Positions 1-12,504 of a DNA stretch of 64,000 bases are shown piece by piece. Every line of letters begins with the position of its first letter. The stretch's first letter is position 1. Source of the stretch: Artocarpus heterophyllus (Eukaryota; Streptophyta; Magnoliopsida; Rosales; Moraceae); assembly GCA_025403435.1 (NCBI GenBank), contig CM046354.1, positions 19,160,424-19,224,423 of the forward strand, given 5' to 3'. Below the pieces are notes generated by a model. The model did no database searches, was not told where the DNA came from, and worked only from the letters and a program-made list of their open reading frames with translations. The position numbers and the translations under genes are program-made.

Positions 1-1092
1 AACAGGTAGATATTGATTATACCTAGTTATCTTTATTAGTATTTTTTTCTTTATTTATATTTATTTATTATTTTATTTCTTCTTTAAAATTTTAATATGG
101 TATAAGAGAATCTGGTAAGTTATTATTTCAAGAGATTTTCTAAATTGAAAGTTGATATATATAATTTCAAACTATTTAAAAAAGGTACAGAATGTTAATT
201 TTTCCTTGTTATGCACATTTCTCATGCAGATAGACGTCTTGTGAATAAATATACTATCCAAATTAGTCAAACATTTTCAACTTCATAACAGACAACTCAA
301 AATATTCTTCAGGTCCTTCTCATCTTCATCTTTTCTATCACAAAGTATTTAAAATTTTCTATCAAGTATTCCTCCACACTCTATCCTCTCATCAATCATT
401 AAAGGATTGAATTAGAAGGGAACGATTTAAAACAATGCTATATAAGCTAGAGGAAACAACAATCAGTAATTTCATGTCTCTCCGATTCATCAAAATAAAT
501 AAATAAATAAATAAATAAATAACAAAATAAAAAAGAAAGAAAAACTCCAACTTAGAAGCTTTAATAGCTTCACATTGTCCCATGCCTAGCCACAGTTAGC
601 CAATTTGAAATTGCACAAATTTAAAGTTCAAACTTATAAGAATTCAAGAATCCCTATTAGTTTCTTTCTCTTTTTACGTGCCCATAACCTTAGATTCTTA
701 TTATAGTTTCATCCAGAAATCAAATATAAAGACACATGAAACCGATATGATCAAAAGAAGAAAAACAGAAAGCCTTGATATGATAAGATAATCAGAACAA
801 ACAATCTTATAAACTAGAAAACAAAAATTGGTTCCGAAAAAGCATGTATATAAAGGTCATTATGCATTCTCATACAACACAAACAAGCCCACCAATACCA
901 AACAAACAACCCCAGAAATAAACAAAAACAAAAGGTAATGATTCTTCAACATTAGTTTTTCCGAAAACCAAAAAAAAAAAAGGTATGAAAAGAACAACAA
1001 TATAAGAGGCCTAGAGTGCCATTCAACTTGATCAAAAGAAATGAACTTAACAGAAAGAAAAGAAAAAAAAAAAGATGTTTAAGAAAGAAAAC
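1..1092 (-). other. Intron 1 region of the EDR2-like gene (no further exon seen)
   Basis: This stretch lies downstream of the exon-1 donor at 1091-1092 on the minus strand, so it should be intron 1 of the EDR2-like gene. I searched the minus strand by eye for the expected second exon of the PH domain (a conserved DSCIRVTDNGRES-type segment in this family) and did not find it, so the intron probably continues past the left edge. It is AT-rich and contains an AAAT microsatellite at 493-522. Confidence 0.45.
493..522. repeat. AAAT microsatellite
   Basis: About seven uninterrupted AAAT units in the presumed first intron of the EDR2-like gene. Confidence 0.9.
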
Positions 1093-1245
1093 CTGATTTT
1101 CAGAAATGGGTTTCGTCTTGAAGGTCCTAAGGAAATGATTCTTAAGAATGAAGTATCTTTTGGTCGAATATTGCAGACCAAGCCGATTGAACCGAATAAG
1201 ATGAAGCCAGCCTTCCATTTTCCCATCATTTTGAGGAATACCCAT
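1093..1245 (-). CDS. EDR2-like protein, first coding exon (partial gene)
   Basis: The exon encodes 51 residues beginning MGIPQNDGKMEGWLHLIRFN and reading on through RLGLQYSTKRYFILKNH. This matches the N-terminus of plant ENHANCED DISEASE RESISTANCE 2-like proteins, which have a pleckstrin homology domain followed by a START lipid-binding domain and a C-terminal DUF1336; the GWL and KRYF segments are the first strands of the PH fold. The exon ends in phase 0 with CAG followed by a GT donor (1092-1091). An ATG 15 bp upstream is in frame, but the MGxPQ start fits the family as I recall it. The rest of the gene lies off the left edge, so function can only be inferred: EDR2-type proteins bind lipids and EDR2 itself limits defence-related cell death. 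A weak TATA-like ATATAT stretch lies near 1664-1672 on this strand. Confidence 0.72.
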
Positions 1246-3120
1246 TTCAGAAAACCACAAAAAAAATGAGATTTTGGTCTCTTAACAACCCTTTACCAGA
1301 TTGTTCCCATTGCAAATTGCGTGAGCAAAATATTGTTTTTGAGTTTTAAAAAACAGGGGAACTAGAAAAATGGTTTTATGGAGATCCTTGCGTTTTGTTG
1401 ATGACGATAGATTTTTTTTTTTGTGTTTATTTTTTGTTTTTGAATTTGAAAGGAAAATGGGATGATCCTCTGATCCCAGGAGAGGGAATCAGAGAATCAT
1501 TGAGAGAAAATTCCAGTCCCCGGATTGGCAACTGGTCTTTTCTCTGTCGCTCTTTCCTATTCCTCTCTGTTTTCTTTTCCTTCACGGTTTTAAATAACTG
1601 ATTTTGGCGTATTTGTTGAAATTGAGGGATTTTCTGTCAAAATTACCGCATTACCCCTTCATATATAGTGTGCATTTAGTTTTCATTTCCTAGACCTTTA
1701 AAATTAGAGGGAATTTACATTTAAAAAAAATAAAAATTAGAGGGAATTCTAGCATAGAATTAGGAGAGAAAAAAGTTCCATCAAATTATTAGATTATCTT
1801 CAGTCATTCATCTACTCCTGCATATAAAAACCAAGATATAATATGATATTTATTTTATGTAACAATAATTTTTAAAATATAATAAAAGAATTTCTTGTTA
1901 TCGTATATTTTTAAAGCTATAGTTTATATAAATATCTTGTTATTGTGAAAAGACAGTGTCTAATATCTTGTTTTTACATCTTAATTTCTACATATTATTT
2001 GTAGAACCAGTCATGTGGAAAGACCGTCTAAGATTATTATCACTTCTTTTGGGCATTTTTTTGAATTTTAATTTTGAGATCATTTCGATATTAATTGAGG
2101 CGCACCTTAATAGTAGCAATTTGATAGAAATATCTCAAATCAAAATTAAACAAAACAAAACCATTTTTTTTTGGTATTACAACAGAGTCTTTTCTCTATT
2201 TATGTATATGATGAGTATGCGTTTGTAGCAGACCATATCTTAAGAGAAAATAGATGGGCATTGATTTTGATTTAAAGAATTTGCATGCCAAACATGATGG
2301 TCACTACCACAAGCACTAAATAGTATTTATTACACTCATTATTATCATAATTATGTCGCACTGCTCAACTACTTATTTGTTGTAGGCAACGTGAGCACGT
2401 GAAAGGGCAAAATGGTCAATTTATGCATGTGGTTAACACTTTTTATTACTCTTTTAACTGCCATTAAGTTTTCAAATAAGAGTGACGCCTAATTGAAGAA
2501 ACAAGAGTAGTTAGAATTGCCAGGTAAAAATAATGATAACTTGTATTGTAGATCAATCATATTCGACATTTAATCATGATTAATACTAAGCATTAACAAA
2601 TTTTAACATTATTTTATTTATAGCTTATTATTTCTTTTATTGGTTATGAAAGAAACATAACTGCCCCAACAGAAAAGGTTGGCTGTCTTTTTACTAAATA
2701 AGAATTTTAGGCTACATAAGCATACAAGTGGGTGGTGCCTAATCAGTTCATTCTTCAAGCTTTCCAAAGATTTTGCTAAAATTTATGTACTACTTATCTG
2801 TCCTTTTCTCCTCAGTTTTACTTGGTCAAAGCCAATTTGACAAAATTTTCTTTTCAACTAATGAGTTAAGCGAAAACAAAACTTTTTTTTTTTAATAAAT
2901 AGATAAATAAATAAAAGAAGCCTAATATCTGGGGTTATTGCAGAGTTCTTGCATTAAAATGTAAAACTAAATGGGTATTAGGCTAAACAGACAATCATGA
3001 TGTTAGCGTTAATACATTTGTGGTGCCATTTATCATATTTCCTATGGTAAAGGAAAATCTCAAAAGAGACACTTTCACATCTTTTCAACCAAAAAAGGTA
3101 CCTTTTTAGGTTTATTTTTG
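1246..3120. other. 5' flank of the EDR2-like gene and intergenic AT-rich DNA
   Basis: The first 400 bases are likely 5' UTR and promoter of the minus-strand EDR2-like gene, with a purine-rich stretch on the minus strand at about 1535-1585. From about 1,680 on I see AT-rich DNA with poly-A and poly-T runs, no convincing exon, and no repeat with clear ends. Confidence 0.5.
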
Positions 3121-3340
3121 GGATAGGTCTAGTGGAGATAGGGTGGAGCTTGTAGTTTAAAGGATTAAAGCAAATGATTACAAACTACAGTATCGAGGTT
3201 CGAATTCCTTCCTCGCCCATAACCGGCCTAAAGCAAGAATGACCATTCCCTTTGAGACTTGCAATATCATGATCGAGATTGCGGATCAAAAGCTAGTGGG
3301 TCTTTTATCGGAATGAAATTCCTTTACTCCCTTTTTTCTT
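3121..3340 (+). mobile_element. Possible tRNA-derived SINE
   Basis: A pol III A-box-like sequence (GGTCTAGTGGA, 3126-3136) is followed about 60 bp later by a good B box (GGTTCGAATTC, 3197-3207). The 3' end is pyrimidine-rich, near 3330-3340. The spacing is longer than in a tRNA and no cloverleaf can be drawn, so a tRNA gene is unlikely and a tRNA-headed SINE fits better. No target-site duplication was found and the right border is approximate. Confidence 0.4.
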
Positions 3341-5787
3341 TAACGGTGTAATAATTAAATATTGTACGCCCTAATCAACATATATATATATATATTATGT
3401 TTTACACGGAATACTGTATGGATTTGAGTTGTTATATTTTATTAAATTTCATTAAGTTTACATATTGTTTGATTTTTTTTTTCATGTAATACGACATTTT
3501 TAAATGCAAAATCTGACTAGAACATTTTACAGAATAATCGTTTTCAAAAAAAGAATTGTTAGATCTTACGGCACTTACTTTTTCACTTGAAGTGCGGATG
3601 CGATGTAAATAGTATTCATGCAAGGATTATTGAACTGAGTTAGATATGTCCCACGGGTAAAAAGCTGCAATTTATGAGTTTCACATTACATCCAAAAGTC
3701 TTGCTCTCATTGAATACTATGAGTCGATGCATCAATTCAAAATATATATAGGGTAGCATCAAATCAATCTTGTAATAAGAGGATTACTACGCTGGTTCTA
3801 CATCCCCGTGCGTGTGACAACCAAAAGTGTGACAACAAAGCACCATACTACTAAATATTAAATTCGATATATTATCATGATATACATATATATATATACA
3901 CATATATAAAATCTTTTTCTATTATCATTCGAACGTAAAATAAATAAACTAATGACAAAAGTAATGACAAAAGTAAAATGATAGTCATTGAATATAACAT
4001 TGACCTTGAAGAGGTATAGTATTTTTCGAGGTAAATATTTTGATGTTATATCTGTCGATGTTATTTTTATATTAAATAACTATCATGCAATATTTTTTAT
4101 GTCTAATTGACAGCATTTTTCTTAAAACAAACTTTATATAATGGAATGTTTGTTGCCCTTGATTTAGCTTGATGATGAACTCAGTTGTAATGCGTTTGAC
4201 TCCCCTAATTCTTTCTCTTATGCTCTAGTCATGGATAAATTCTAAACTAGGGAGTTAAAATCTACAATAAAAATTATAAAAGGAACATAGTCAGCAACAG
4301 TATCAAAGATTATTCTGACAAAAGGACAGGTTAATGCACCAAGACGTGAAGGAATTGCAGGCATTCGTTGGAGACAGGGAGAGCCATCTTCTTTGCAGCC
4401 TTGGGTTAATTACATTGTGCCCATGGGCGTTTTTGCCAAAATAATAGACATCTCTTTTTTAAAATTAATTAGGTTGACACCTCATTTAACTTATATGTTA
4501 ACTTTGATGCAAAATGACAAAAATACACTTTAATATCAACCATTGATTCAAAAATACCAAATCACAGCCACTAAGTTGAACCTTTACAAAAAAAAAGTCT
4601 ATATTAGAGGGGAAAAGAACCCGTCCCACCACCAGCCTAGCCCCCTCAATTGTCCACCTCCACAAAGCCACATTGCTTCCTCTCCAGTCGTGCCCTCGCC
4701 CTCACTTGTGCCATTGCGACCGCGACCCAGTCCTTCTCCTGTTGTGGCCCTGTCGTCCTCCATACCGTCGCCCACCCTCAACCAACGCTGTCATGACTTA
4801 CTCTATTTTCACTATCTACTATTGTTTAAGGACTTACAAGTTACAACTTTATCTAGACAATCAATAATTAATAAACAATTTTAATTAAAAAATATAAAAT
4901 TATGAGAACTTAAATTAAAATATTAACAATGAACTTAAGGAAGGCTCAAGAATAAGAAACCAGAGGAACTACTTCGCCTAGCCTTCATCATGCTTCTTTA
5001 TTTGCCTAGATTATTGCCCAATAATTCACCCAATTTATTGACCAAGTACCCAATTAAGAAATGCCTAAAATAATCAATTCTAATATACTTATCTAGAACC
5101 AATTGTTAAAATCTTATTTGAGGTCAAATTCTATTAAATAGCCACAACGAAAATTATAGGTCCTCCAACTCTCTATTTCCTTAGGTTATGTTTTCCAAAG
5201 CTGATAATTAAAATTCTCCTCTCCTTAGTAACAATTCTAAATATCGAATTAACTAATTGATGAGAAGCATAAAGATCAAAGAAATACAAAGAAATAGTGA
5301 GAGAATTGTATAGCAACAATCATAGGCAAATTATCCTAACATGAATCCAACTAGGCTACATAGCCCTATAGACAAACCATTTAGCTCATCATGGTCTCAA
5401 TTAGATCCAAAATCAAAGACATAAACATCAAAACAAAATCCATTATAATTCTCAAAGAAAATCTAAAGAAGGAAGAGAGAAAGGAATAAACTAGTTGTTC
5501 AAGCTCCATGAAGTCTTTCAATTTTTCTTCCTCTCTTGAATTCCTCCAAAGGTTGTCGTAGATCCTCAATTTGGGCCTCCAAAAGTTCTTGTCTAAAAAC
5601 TCTAATCTTAGCTGTTTATATTTTCTTCAAGGGAGTGTTGACTTCTCCTCTTCAAAACACCAAAATTAGGCTTTTCTTGGAGCCGAAGTGGCTTGGCACT
5701 AGGGTGGGACTTGAACAATGTTAGGGCATGCATTTATTGAAGGGCATCTGAGGCGAAATTCAAACACGCGCGGCTGCAAGAAATTCT
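3341..5787. other. Intergenic AT-rich DNA, no gene recognised
   Basis: It contains short TA repeats near 3380-3396 and 3885-3902. A C-rich patch at 4620-4790 is open in several frames but has no domain and biased composition. A patch at 5500-5780 (ending in a GC-rich segment near 5765) looks like the remains of an older repeat that the LTR-like sequence at 5788 interrupts. I see no splice-bounded coding exon. Confidence 0.5.
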
Positions 5788-7771
5788 TGTTAGAATTGGT
5801 GCTTATATAGCATCGTATAAATTCTACAAGATCATTATAAGATATGTGTTTCATAATTAATAAATAAATTCCTTTTATTCTCTTATATGTATATCTTGCT
5901 GAACACATGTATATATGCAAATATCATAAAGGTTTGAATGCTAGTAAAAGTATATAATAATGTATATGAAGTGTTCATAATACAAAGGAGATGATTATGT
6001 GTATTTATATAAACTTTGGTTTACAATTAGTAGATAAAGTTGGACACTTTATCTTACCTAAGATTATGATTTTGTCTATTTCCGATATAGTGGAATAATC
6101 TTACTTAGATTATAGTAATATGATGATTATTGGTTAGATATATCAGTGTGTTTATAACACATAAACCTAGACCAAGATAGAATTTAAGTTCTTGCGTAAT
6201 TCTATAACAAAAAGTTAAAATCCTATTACTTTAATCATTTTATGGATCTTGTTTTAGTCCTGAGGTGATTGTTGGACTCATATCTATATATCATGTCTTT
6301 TAAATGCCAATGAGTGAGTTCTATAAATACACGATCAATAACTCGGTACATTAAAGACATAGTATTATAGATAGCTGGGAACGCTACTCACATATATGGT
6401 ATTCATAACTCCTACTGGATTGGATGATAAAATAATATTCTCATGAGTATTAATTTGGGAACTTAGATAAAGAGTAATCGCTATTTGATATAGGATATCA
6501 AATATTACCTAAATCCTCATTTATGATCTGTTCATAAATAGGTCGCCCGTTATAGAATTAACGAAACTCATGGACAAAGAAGTAATTAGAGAGATTGTAT
6601 GGAAATCTATGAATTTAACTCTAATTATGAATATTACTGTAGAGGGTATTATCACATGGTAAATGATTATATCAATGGATGACCTTGTTGACAACATTTT
6701 ATGTTTAAGGTCCTATATAATTTAAGAGTGTAGCCTCAGTTTCTTATAGTGACATAAATCGAAGTTAATAATTATTATTAATTTAATTATGAGATAATTA
6801 AATTATAAATAATTTTTAGATCCTAAATTATATATGTCCATTAGGTTACCTTGCTAGCTCCATAATTTTTAGATGGATCAATGAAAATTTTCTTGGATTA
6901 TTTTGTCTATAAGGGCTGCAAAATGGTAATTTCACACAACAGTCCATCTGGACTGTGTGTGGTGGACTGTTGTGTGGCGCCATGCAATGGAACCCTGGGA
7001 GTCCAGGTGGTGCCACATCTATGGTTTTAGGAGAGAAATATCTTACATGATTTTCATGTAATCTATTAGTTATCTTGTTACATATAAATATCTTTTTTAA
7101 GAGTTGAAATAGATTCTATAGATAATTATTTAAATTATAAGATAATTTATATAATTAAAAAAATTATGAAAAATATTTATTTTAAAATTTAAAATAAATA
7201 CCTTCAACAAAGTTAAAAAAAATAATATCTCAATTTAAACCGCAATTAGATTTCAGAAATATACTATATGGATACAGAATCACAGAGTTGGAGGTGATTA
7301 TGACATGTGTCACACCACTATTAGAGGAAACAGATCACGCCTACCATCACTGGCATTTGGTCTAATCTACAAGGAATCCTAGTGGGATTCTGTTTCAACT
7401 TCAAAGTCTCTGTGTATCTATAAATAGACCTTAGAGGTTCCATTTAGCAGACGTTTCTCTAGCCTCCATCTAGTATTCTTTGAGCTCTCCCTTTTATAGT
7501 TTAAAGAACCTCGGCTAAGAAAGGTTGGAAGGAGATAATCCAAGAGTTTCACCAGTGTCCATACACCAGTTGATCCATAGAGAGGAGAATAACAAGAAAG
7601 ATCTAAAGGTTTTGAAATACTTGATTATCTAGAGTTATTGTACAACCCGTAACTTTATGTCTTTGTTTAATTAATGTATATAGCATCATAAGAAGGATCT
7701 TAAAAGTTTGAAAAAACTTTTAAAAAACCTATTCCACTACGTTTTATATGTTTTCTCGGGTTCAACCCAAT
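5788..7771 (+). repeat. Long LTR-like sequence (probable solo LTR or LTR fragment)
   Basis: It begins with TGTTAGAATT, like the element-oriented 5' end of the solo LTR at 19812-21697. It shares with that LTR a GTGGTGCCAC/GTGGCGCCA-type patch (here about 6930-7015) and a TATA box (TATCTATAAATAGA, about 7415-7428) in the same relative position. The right end is uncertain: it may stop at CAACCCA near 7771 or at TCTCTAACA at 7880, and no matching 5-bp duplication was found for either. There is no coding region inside. It is probably a relative of the 19812 family. Confidence 0.5.
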
Positions 7772-9726
7772 AAATCTGTGGCGGTGGGGCACGCACTTGC
7801 CAGAGGTTGCCTTGACTTCCTTCTCGCATTGGAGCGTAGATGAAGCTTGGCTGGGGTGCAACGACACTACTTCTCTAACATAAATAATGCTTCCAAGTCT
7901 CTAGATGGCTGCAATATTCCTGATTCCAATCAAACCTAATAAAACATAAAAAAAAAACACAACATAAAAGGCTAATATATGCCTCAAAAGTTAGCAAAAT
8001 ATATAAGTGAGGATAACTAATAAAAACCTCACAAATAAAATCAATCTATGAAACCCCTTCCTACCGCGCTCCCCTTCCTATCAGCCCCCACACTCTTGGC
8101 TCTCCCTGTGGCTTGAATTCGACCGAGAGAGATGAAGAGAGACAAGGAAGGGGGAGGGGGGAGGGGAGAATATGTTTTTTAATGTTTAATTTTTACCAGA
8201 GAAATCATATTTACAACCCCAAGTATTTATTAAGGATCCTTAAACATTTAAAATTTCAAATTATTTTCTTTTTAATATAAAACCTTATATAATTCCACAA
8301 TCACCTTTATGTATACCTCGTGCTTAAACCATCTTGTTAAAAAGATTTTGCTTCCTTTTTTTGACAAACATACCATTTCAATATTTTTTTTTTCTCAAAT
8401 TCATTCGAACTTAAAATGAAATCATAACTCAAATCACTAAACAATAACTTCAAATACAAAATATTCTCAGCTTTAAACAATCTAAATATTTTGTTCTCTT
8501 TTCTCTTTTTTATGTTTTTCTTTTTAGGTTAGAAGGTGTTCGAATGGGACCAAAACCCAAAGGACGCAAATATATACATAAATCTTTTCCCAAATGTTCA
8601 TCCCAAGTAATTCTATGGCAAGATTTAGTAGAAGCACATCGAAGTTGGAATCAAAGGCAACAAACCTTACCTCAATGTCTATCAAAATTTTCAAGTATCA
8701 TCATTTTTCGTTTTTTTATTGGGAATTTAGGAATAGATTGTTTACACAACAAGAACTTTAATTACAGAAATATTCTAGCAAAAGAACTTTAAACAGTCAG
8801 TAATTTAAGTTATGATTTCAAGGGAACCATTTCAAGTTTAAAAGAAATTATGGAAAAAATTCATTAAAATGGAAGGTAAGCAAAAAAAAAAAGACAGTAA
8901 AATCTTTTTAACAAAATGGAGTTTAAATATGAGGTTTTCTAATAGGGGTAATTATGGAATTATATGAGACTTTGATATTAAAAGAAAATATTTTTTAATT
9001 TTAAATACTTCTGGTGCCTTTATACAAACTTGGGTCTTAAATATAATTTTTTTATAATTTTAAACTTCTATGAAAAAAATAGAGCATTTAGATGATGATC
9101 AGCTAATCTGGTAAGATTTAATAAGCCATAAAATACGGGAAAAAAAAAACTCATTTGCAAAGAAAAATGACATTTTAATTTTTTGAAATTTGAAAACAAA
9201 AGGATCAAGAAAGTTCTTTTTTAACAACATATATACATAAAAATGTTTTGTTATTCATAAAAGAGCATTTTAAGAAAAACTAATGGTCAAACTTTAATCA
9301 ACTTTTATAGTCAACTAACAGAGTGAATGCCTTTATAATATTTTAAAAAACTTAAGGCATATTAACCTAATTAGATTTGATCAAATGAGTGCCTTTGTTA
9401 TTGGCATAACATAGTATCAGTGCGGTTAACCCTTACAGCCTCACCCTTTAGAGTTCACAGTCATACATAAAATAGTTTATTAAAATGAAAGAAAAAAAAA
9501 AACTGAAAATATAATAACAGCATGACTCTATAAAGTTAAAGCTTAGAGGTAAATTGAAGCAGCCTTCACTTAGAACATTCAAAACCCTACCTGGAAACTA
9601 CTTTAAGGAAATAGGACGTTATGGCATTAAATTGATGAATTGCACATATTCAATTATACGTCGTCAACTTGAAGTGATGATGCATATCTTATCTTGAGGA
9701 AATTCAGTTGGTTAAAGGAAATGGTA
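7772..9726. other. Intergenic DNA, no gene recognised
   Basis: A moderately GC-rich segment at 7772-7880 may be the tail of the LTR-like sequence or of the older repeat it entered. A G/C-rich patch at 8045-8170 is low-complexity. An 82-codon open frame at 8544-8792 has no recognisable domain, splice signals or biased third positions, and I do not call it a gene. Confidence 0.5.
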
Positions 9727-9735
9727 TAGCCAAAC

Positions 9736-10789
9736 CGGCAAATCGTGTTACGTGTCGTGTTTGTGTCAATACGATTACAACACGACGCAATTACACTAAA
9801 CACAAATACTAAAACACGACACGATTAATAAACATGTCAAAACACAAACACAAACATAACACGCTCATAACACGCATAATACGACACGATTATTAAATGA
9901 ACCATAACGATTTAACACGATTATAACACATTTATAACCCAAAAAATTAAAAAAATAAAGAAATTAACATCATGTTTTATTTTCCAACATAACAATCATT
10001 TTCAATTCAAAATTCAAAACACCTAAATATTCCTCCTTTTAAATTAAAATGTTCCTAATGTTCTTATCTTTCCTATCATTAAATTATTAAATGTTTTAAA
10101 CTTTACTTTTTCTCCAATCCAACCTTTTAAGTCAAATTTGAAAAAATTACTTTAAAGCCATAAATGGCTTCATGGCAAGAAACAAGTCCTTATATAGAGG
10201 ACTTGTGACAAAAGTTTTGGTTTTTTTTCGATGTGGGACTTTTAAACAAAAACTTAGGGAAATCATAATAAATAAAATAGAAGCTATTACTTCACACTAG
10301 CAGGTTATCAAGCGTGGCGGAGGCAAGCATTATAATAATACCATCGCTGGGGGTTTGATTCCTCATACTTGCAAAATCATTAAGTTTTTATTTTAACTTT
10401 CAAAGGTGTTAAAATCATAATAAATAAATTAAAAGCTTATTTTACCTTACATGCCCATTTAGTGTGGTAGAGGCAAGCTTAATAATACACTTTAAGTGCT
10501 AGGTTCGAATCTTTAAAATTGCAAAATCATGATTTTTTTTTATTTTAAGTTTAAATGTGCTATAAACGAGAACAGGCGGGTCGTGCTATATCGTGTTGAC
10601 ACGTTTACTGCACGTTTAATTAAACGTATTGAAGCGTGTTAAACGTGCTAGCACGAATCCAACTCATTTATTTTCGTGTTATTTGTGCCAACCTATTTAT
10701 GGCCCAATTAATAATAGTATGGTTCAAACCCATTTATATCGTGCCGTTTTCGTATTATGTCATCATGCCGTGTCTGAAATTGCCGACTC
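9736..10789. mobile_element. Non-autonomous hAT-like element with 8-9 bp target duplication
   Basis: The element is flanked by identical TAGCCAAAC at 9727-9735 and 10790-10798; counted as AGCCAAAC this is the 8-bp duplication typical of hAT transposons. The ends are imperfect inverted repeats, CGGCAA at the left and TTGCCG at the right. Both subterminal regions are crowded with ACACGA/TCGTGT motifs, as expected for hAT transposase binding. There is no transposase. It shares these subterminal motifs with the element at 35089-35669. Internally, two direct copies of a roughly 150-bp unit (about 10258-10400 and 10409-10555) each end in a B-box-like TTCGAAT or TTTGATTC followed by an A/T tail. Confidence 0.75.
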
Positions 10790-10798
10790 TAGCCAAAC

Positions 10799-12290
10799 CC
10801 ATGTGAATCGCCCTAAAAATGTCCTTTTCTTGGCTTATTGTAGCAGTTTTACAACTTTCTTTCTTTTTTTTTCCCTCACAAAATTTAAATAGCTATAATG
10901 TTTCCAGGGTGAATCAACGATTCTAATGAATTATAAGTATAATAATAAATAATATAAAAAAACTCAAGAAATTATAGTAAATAGTTCTTTGTCAAGACTA
11001 ATTGTAGTAAATAGTAGATTTTTGAAAATTTTTATAGTAAATATCAGATTTATAGTATGAATGATTTATTTATTCCTTAATTTACAATGTAAATAATTTT
11101 TATTTACACAGTAAATAGATTTAAGGTGTAAATAATTTATTTACTTTCTTATTTACACAATAAATAAGTTATTTACATCGTAAATCAGTTATTTACAACA
11201 CCCAATACCAACTACACCATGCTGAAGATTTTTTTGGAGGGACTATTTCATGCCAACCTAGGAACAAAATGTTTCACGGGTACCTAACATAATTGACAAC
11301 GAGTTCAAGTGATCTTTTTCTTCTTTTTTTTTTTTTTATAGAATCGTATAATCTTTCCAAAAACTATGACTTTTATTATGTAGATACCCACGAAGAGGTT
11401 CAAACCCCAAATCTTGTTATTTGGACTGGGAAAGAGGAAGGCTCACCACAGATGAAACCTAAAATGCACTTCTTTCACTTCGGTCTTCATGATTTTTGAC
11501 TATGTACTGATAGTTTTCCTAATTGTTGTACTAAATATTCAAACCCGTTTCATATAAATAACAGGGGTTAATTCTAGGGTCAATCTCACTTTATTGTTTA
11601 GTCCCTGACTTTTAAACTTAATCCTCAATTTACTAGTTTATTTCACATTTAGTCCTTTTCATCGTTTTTGTGTTTAAAAAAAAAAAAAAAAAGAGAGAAC
11701 AAAATATGATAAATATTAAGTTAACAACAAATTGTTATTTTACATTTTTTGGTCAAAATCACGTGCATATACCATATTTAATTAGTAAAACACTGTTTTC
11801 AGTTGGCATCAACTATATAATTTATCCTCGTTTTTGTACTTAATCAACGAACTACAGCTGAAACTAATAGATCGAGATTAAATTTGGGATATTTTAAAAG
11901 TCAGAAGCTAATGTGCATTAAGGATAAGTTCCAAAACTATTTGTGAAATTACCCCAAATAATAACTAAAAAAGGGTTTCAAATCTAGAGGGTCAAAATAA
12001 CATACAGAGACAATAATTATGTACGGTTAGAAAAACACAAGACAATCTCCAAATTTTTAACAGAAGTGGATTCTGAAGTTTCGATTAAACACGAAGATTT
12101 TGCTATTATCCCAATTGTATTTTATCCTTTCCATATTCTCACTATAAAACCACCCCTAAGTCCTCGTATTTATAGACTAAAGACGACGACATTTGCAGGC
12201 TCAATTCACCTCATGTGTAGGTGTCTTTGTCCAACTTCAAAGAGAGTCAAGGCATAAATTACAAAATTTTTAATAGCCGTTTGTATAATC
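10799..12290. other. Intergenic DNA downstream of OST1B
   Basis: AT-rich DNA. At 10960-11210 a short motif of the type TTTACA..GTAAAT recurs in both orientations. A truncated minus-strand SINE copy lies at 11325-11432 and a long A run at 11677-11691. No exon was recognised. The 3' UTR of OST1B probably reaches down to about 12,290-12,480. Confidence 0.5.
11325..11432 (-). mobile_element. SINE fragment, same family as the one in OST1B intron 3
   Basis: On the plus strand a T run is followed by TATGACTTTTATTATGTAG and then a GAGGTTCAAACCCC segment, which is the reverse complement of a pol III B box (GGTTTGAACC). The same order occurs at 14590-14757, where the copy is longer. This copy lacks the region corresponding to the A box. 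Confidence 0.5.
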
Positions 12291-12504
12291 ACAACAAATT
12301 TTCAAAATGCAGTATCCTACGAGGGGTCGGACATACACTTACGAAAGCGTCCTCCGGCTCCTTTGGTTCAGTCGGTCTCTGTATGTAACCAAGCAAGTGA
12401 AAATGATTACCATTTGAGCTACAAAGGAAAACTATTTCATTGAAGCTTGCTATGTTAAAAAGACCAAGTTGAAGAAACATACCTTTAAGATTTCAGATAA
12501 ATGT

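Noticed and set aside
3121..3215. tRNA gene suggested by A-box and B-box matches
   Set aside because: The boxes are too far apart, no acceptor stem or anticodon loop can be drawn, and a SINE explains the sequence better.
4543..4884. Proline-rich open frame
   Set aside because: It is a C-rich low-complexity patch also open on the other strand; there are no splice signals, domain or plausible promoter.
8544..8792. 82-codon open frame beginning MGPKPKGRKY
   Set aside because: The length is expected by chance here, there is no recognisable domain, and it lies in AT-rich intergenic DNA.
12289..12480. Possible ninth exon of OST1B
   Set aside because: The frame lies after the stop codon at 12505-12507, has no acceptor that would bypass exon 8, and the family ends where exon 8 ends; it is treated as 3' UTR.
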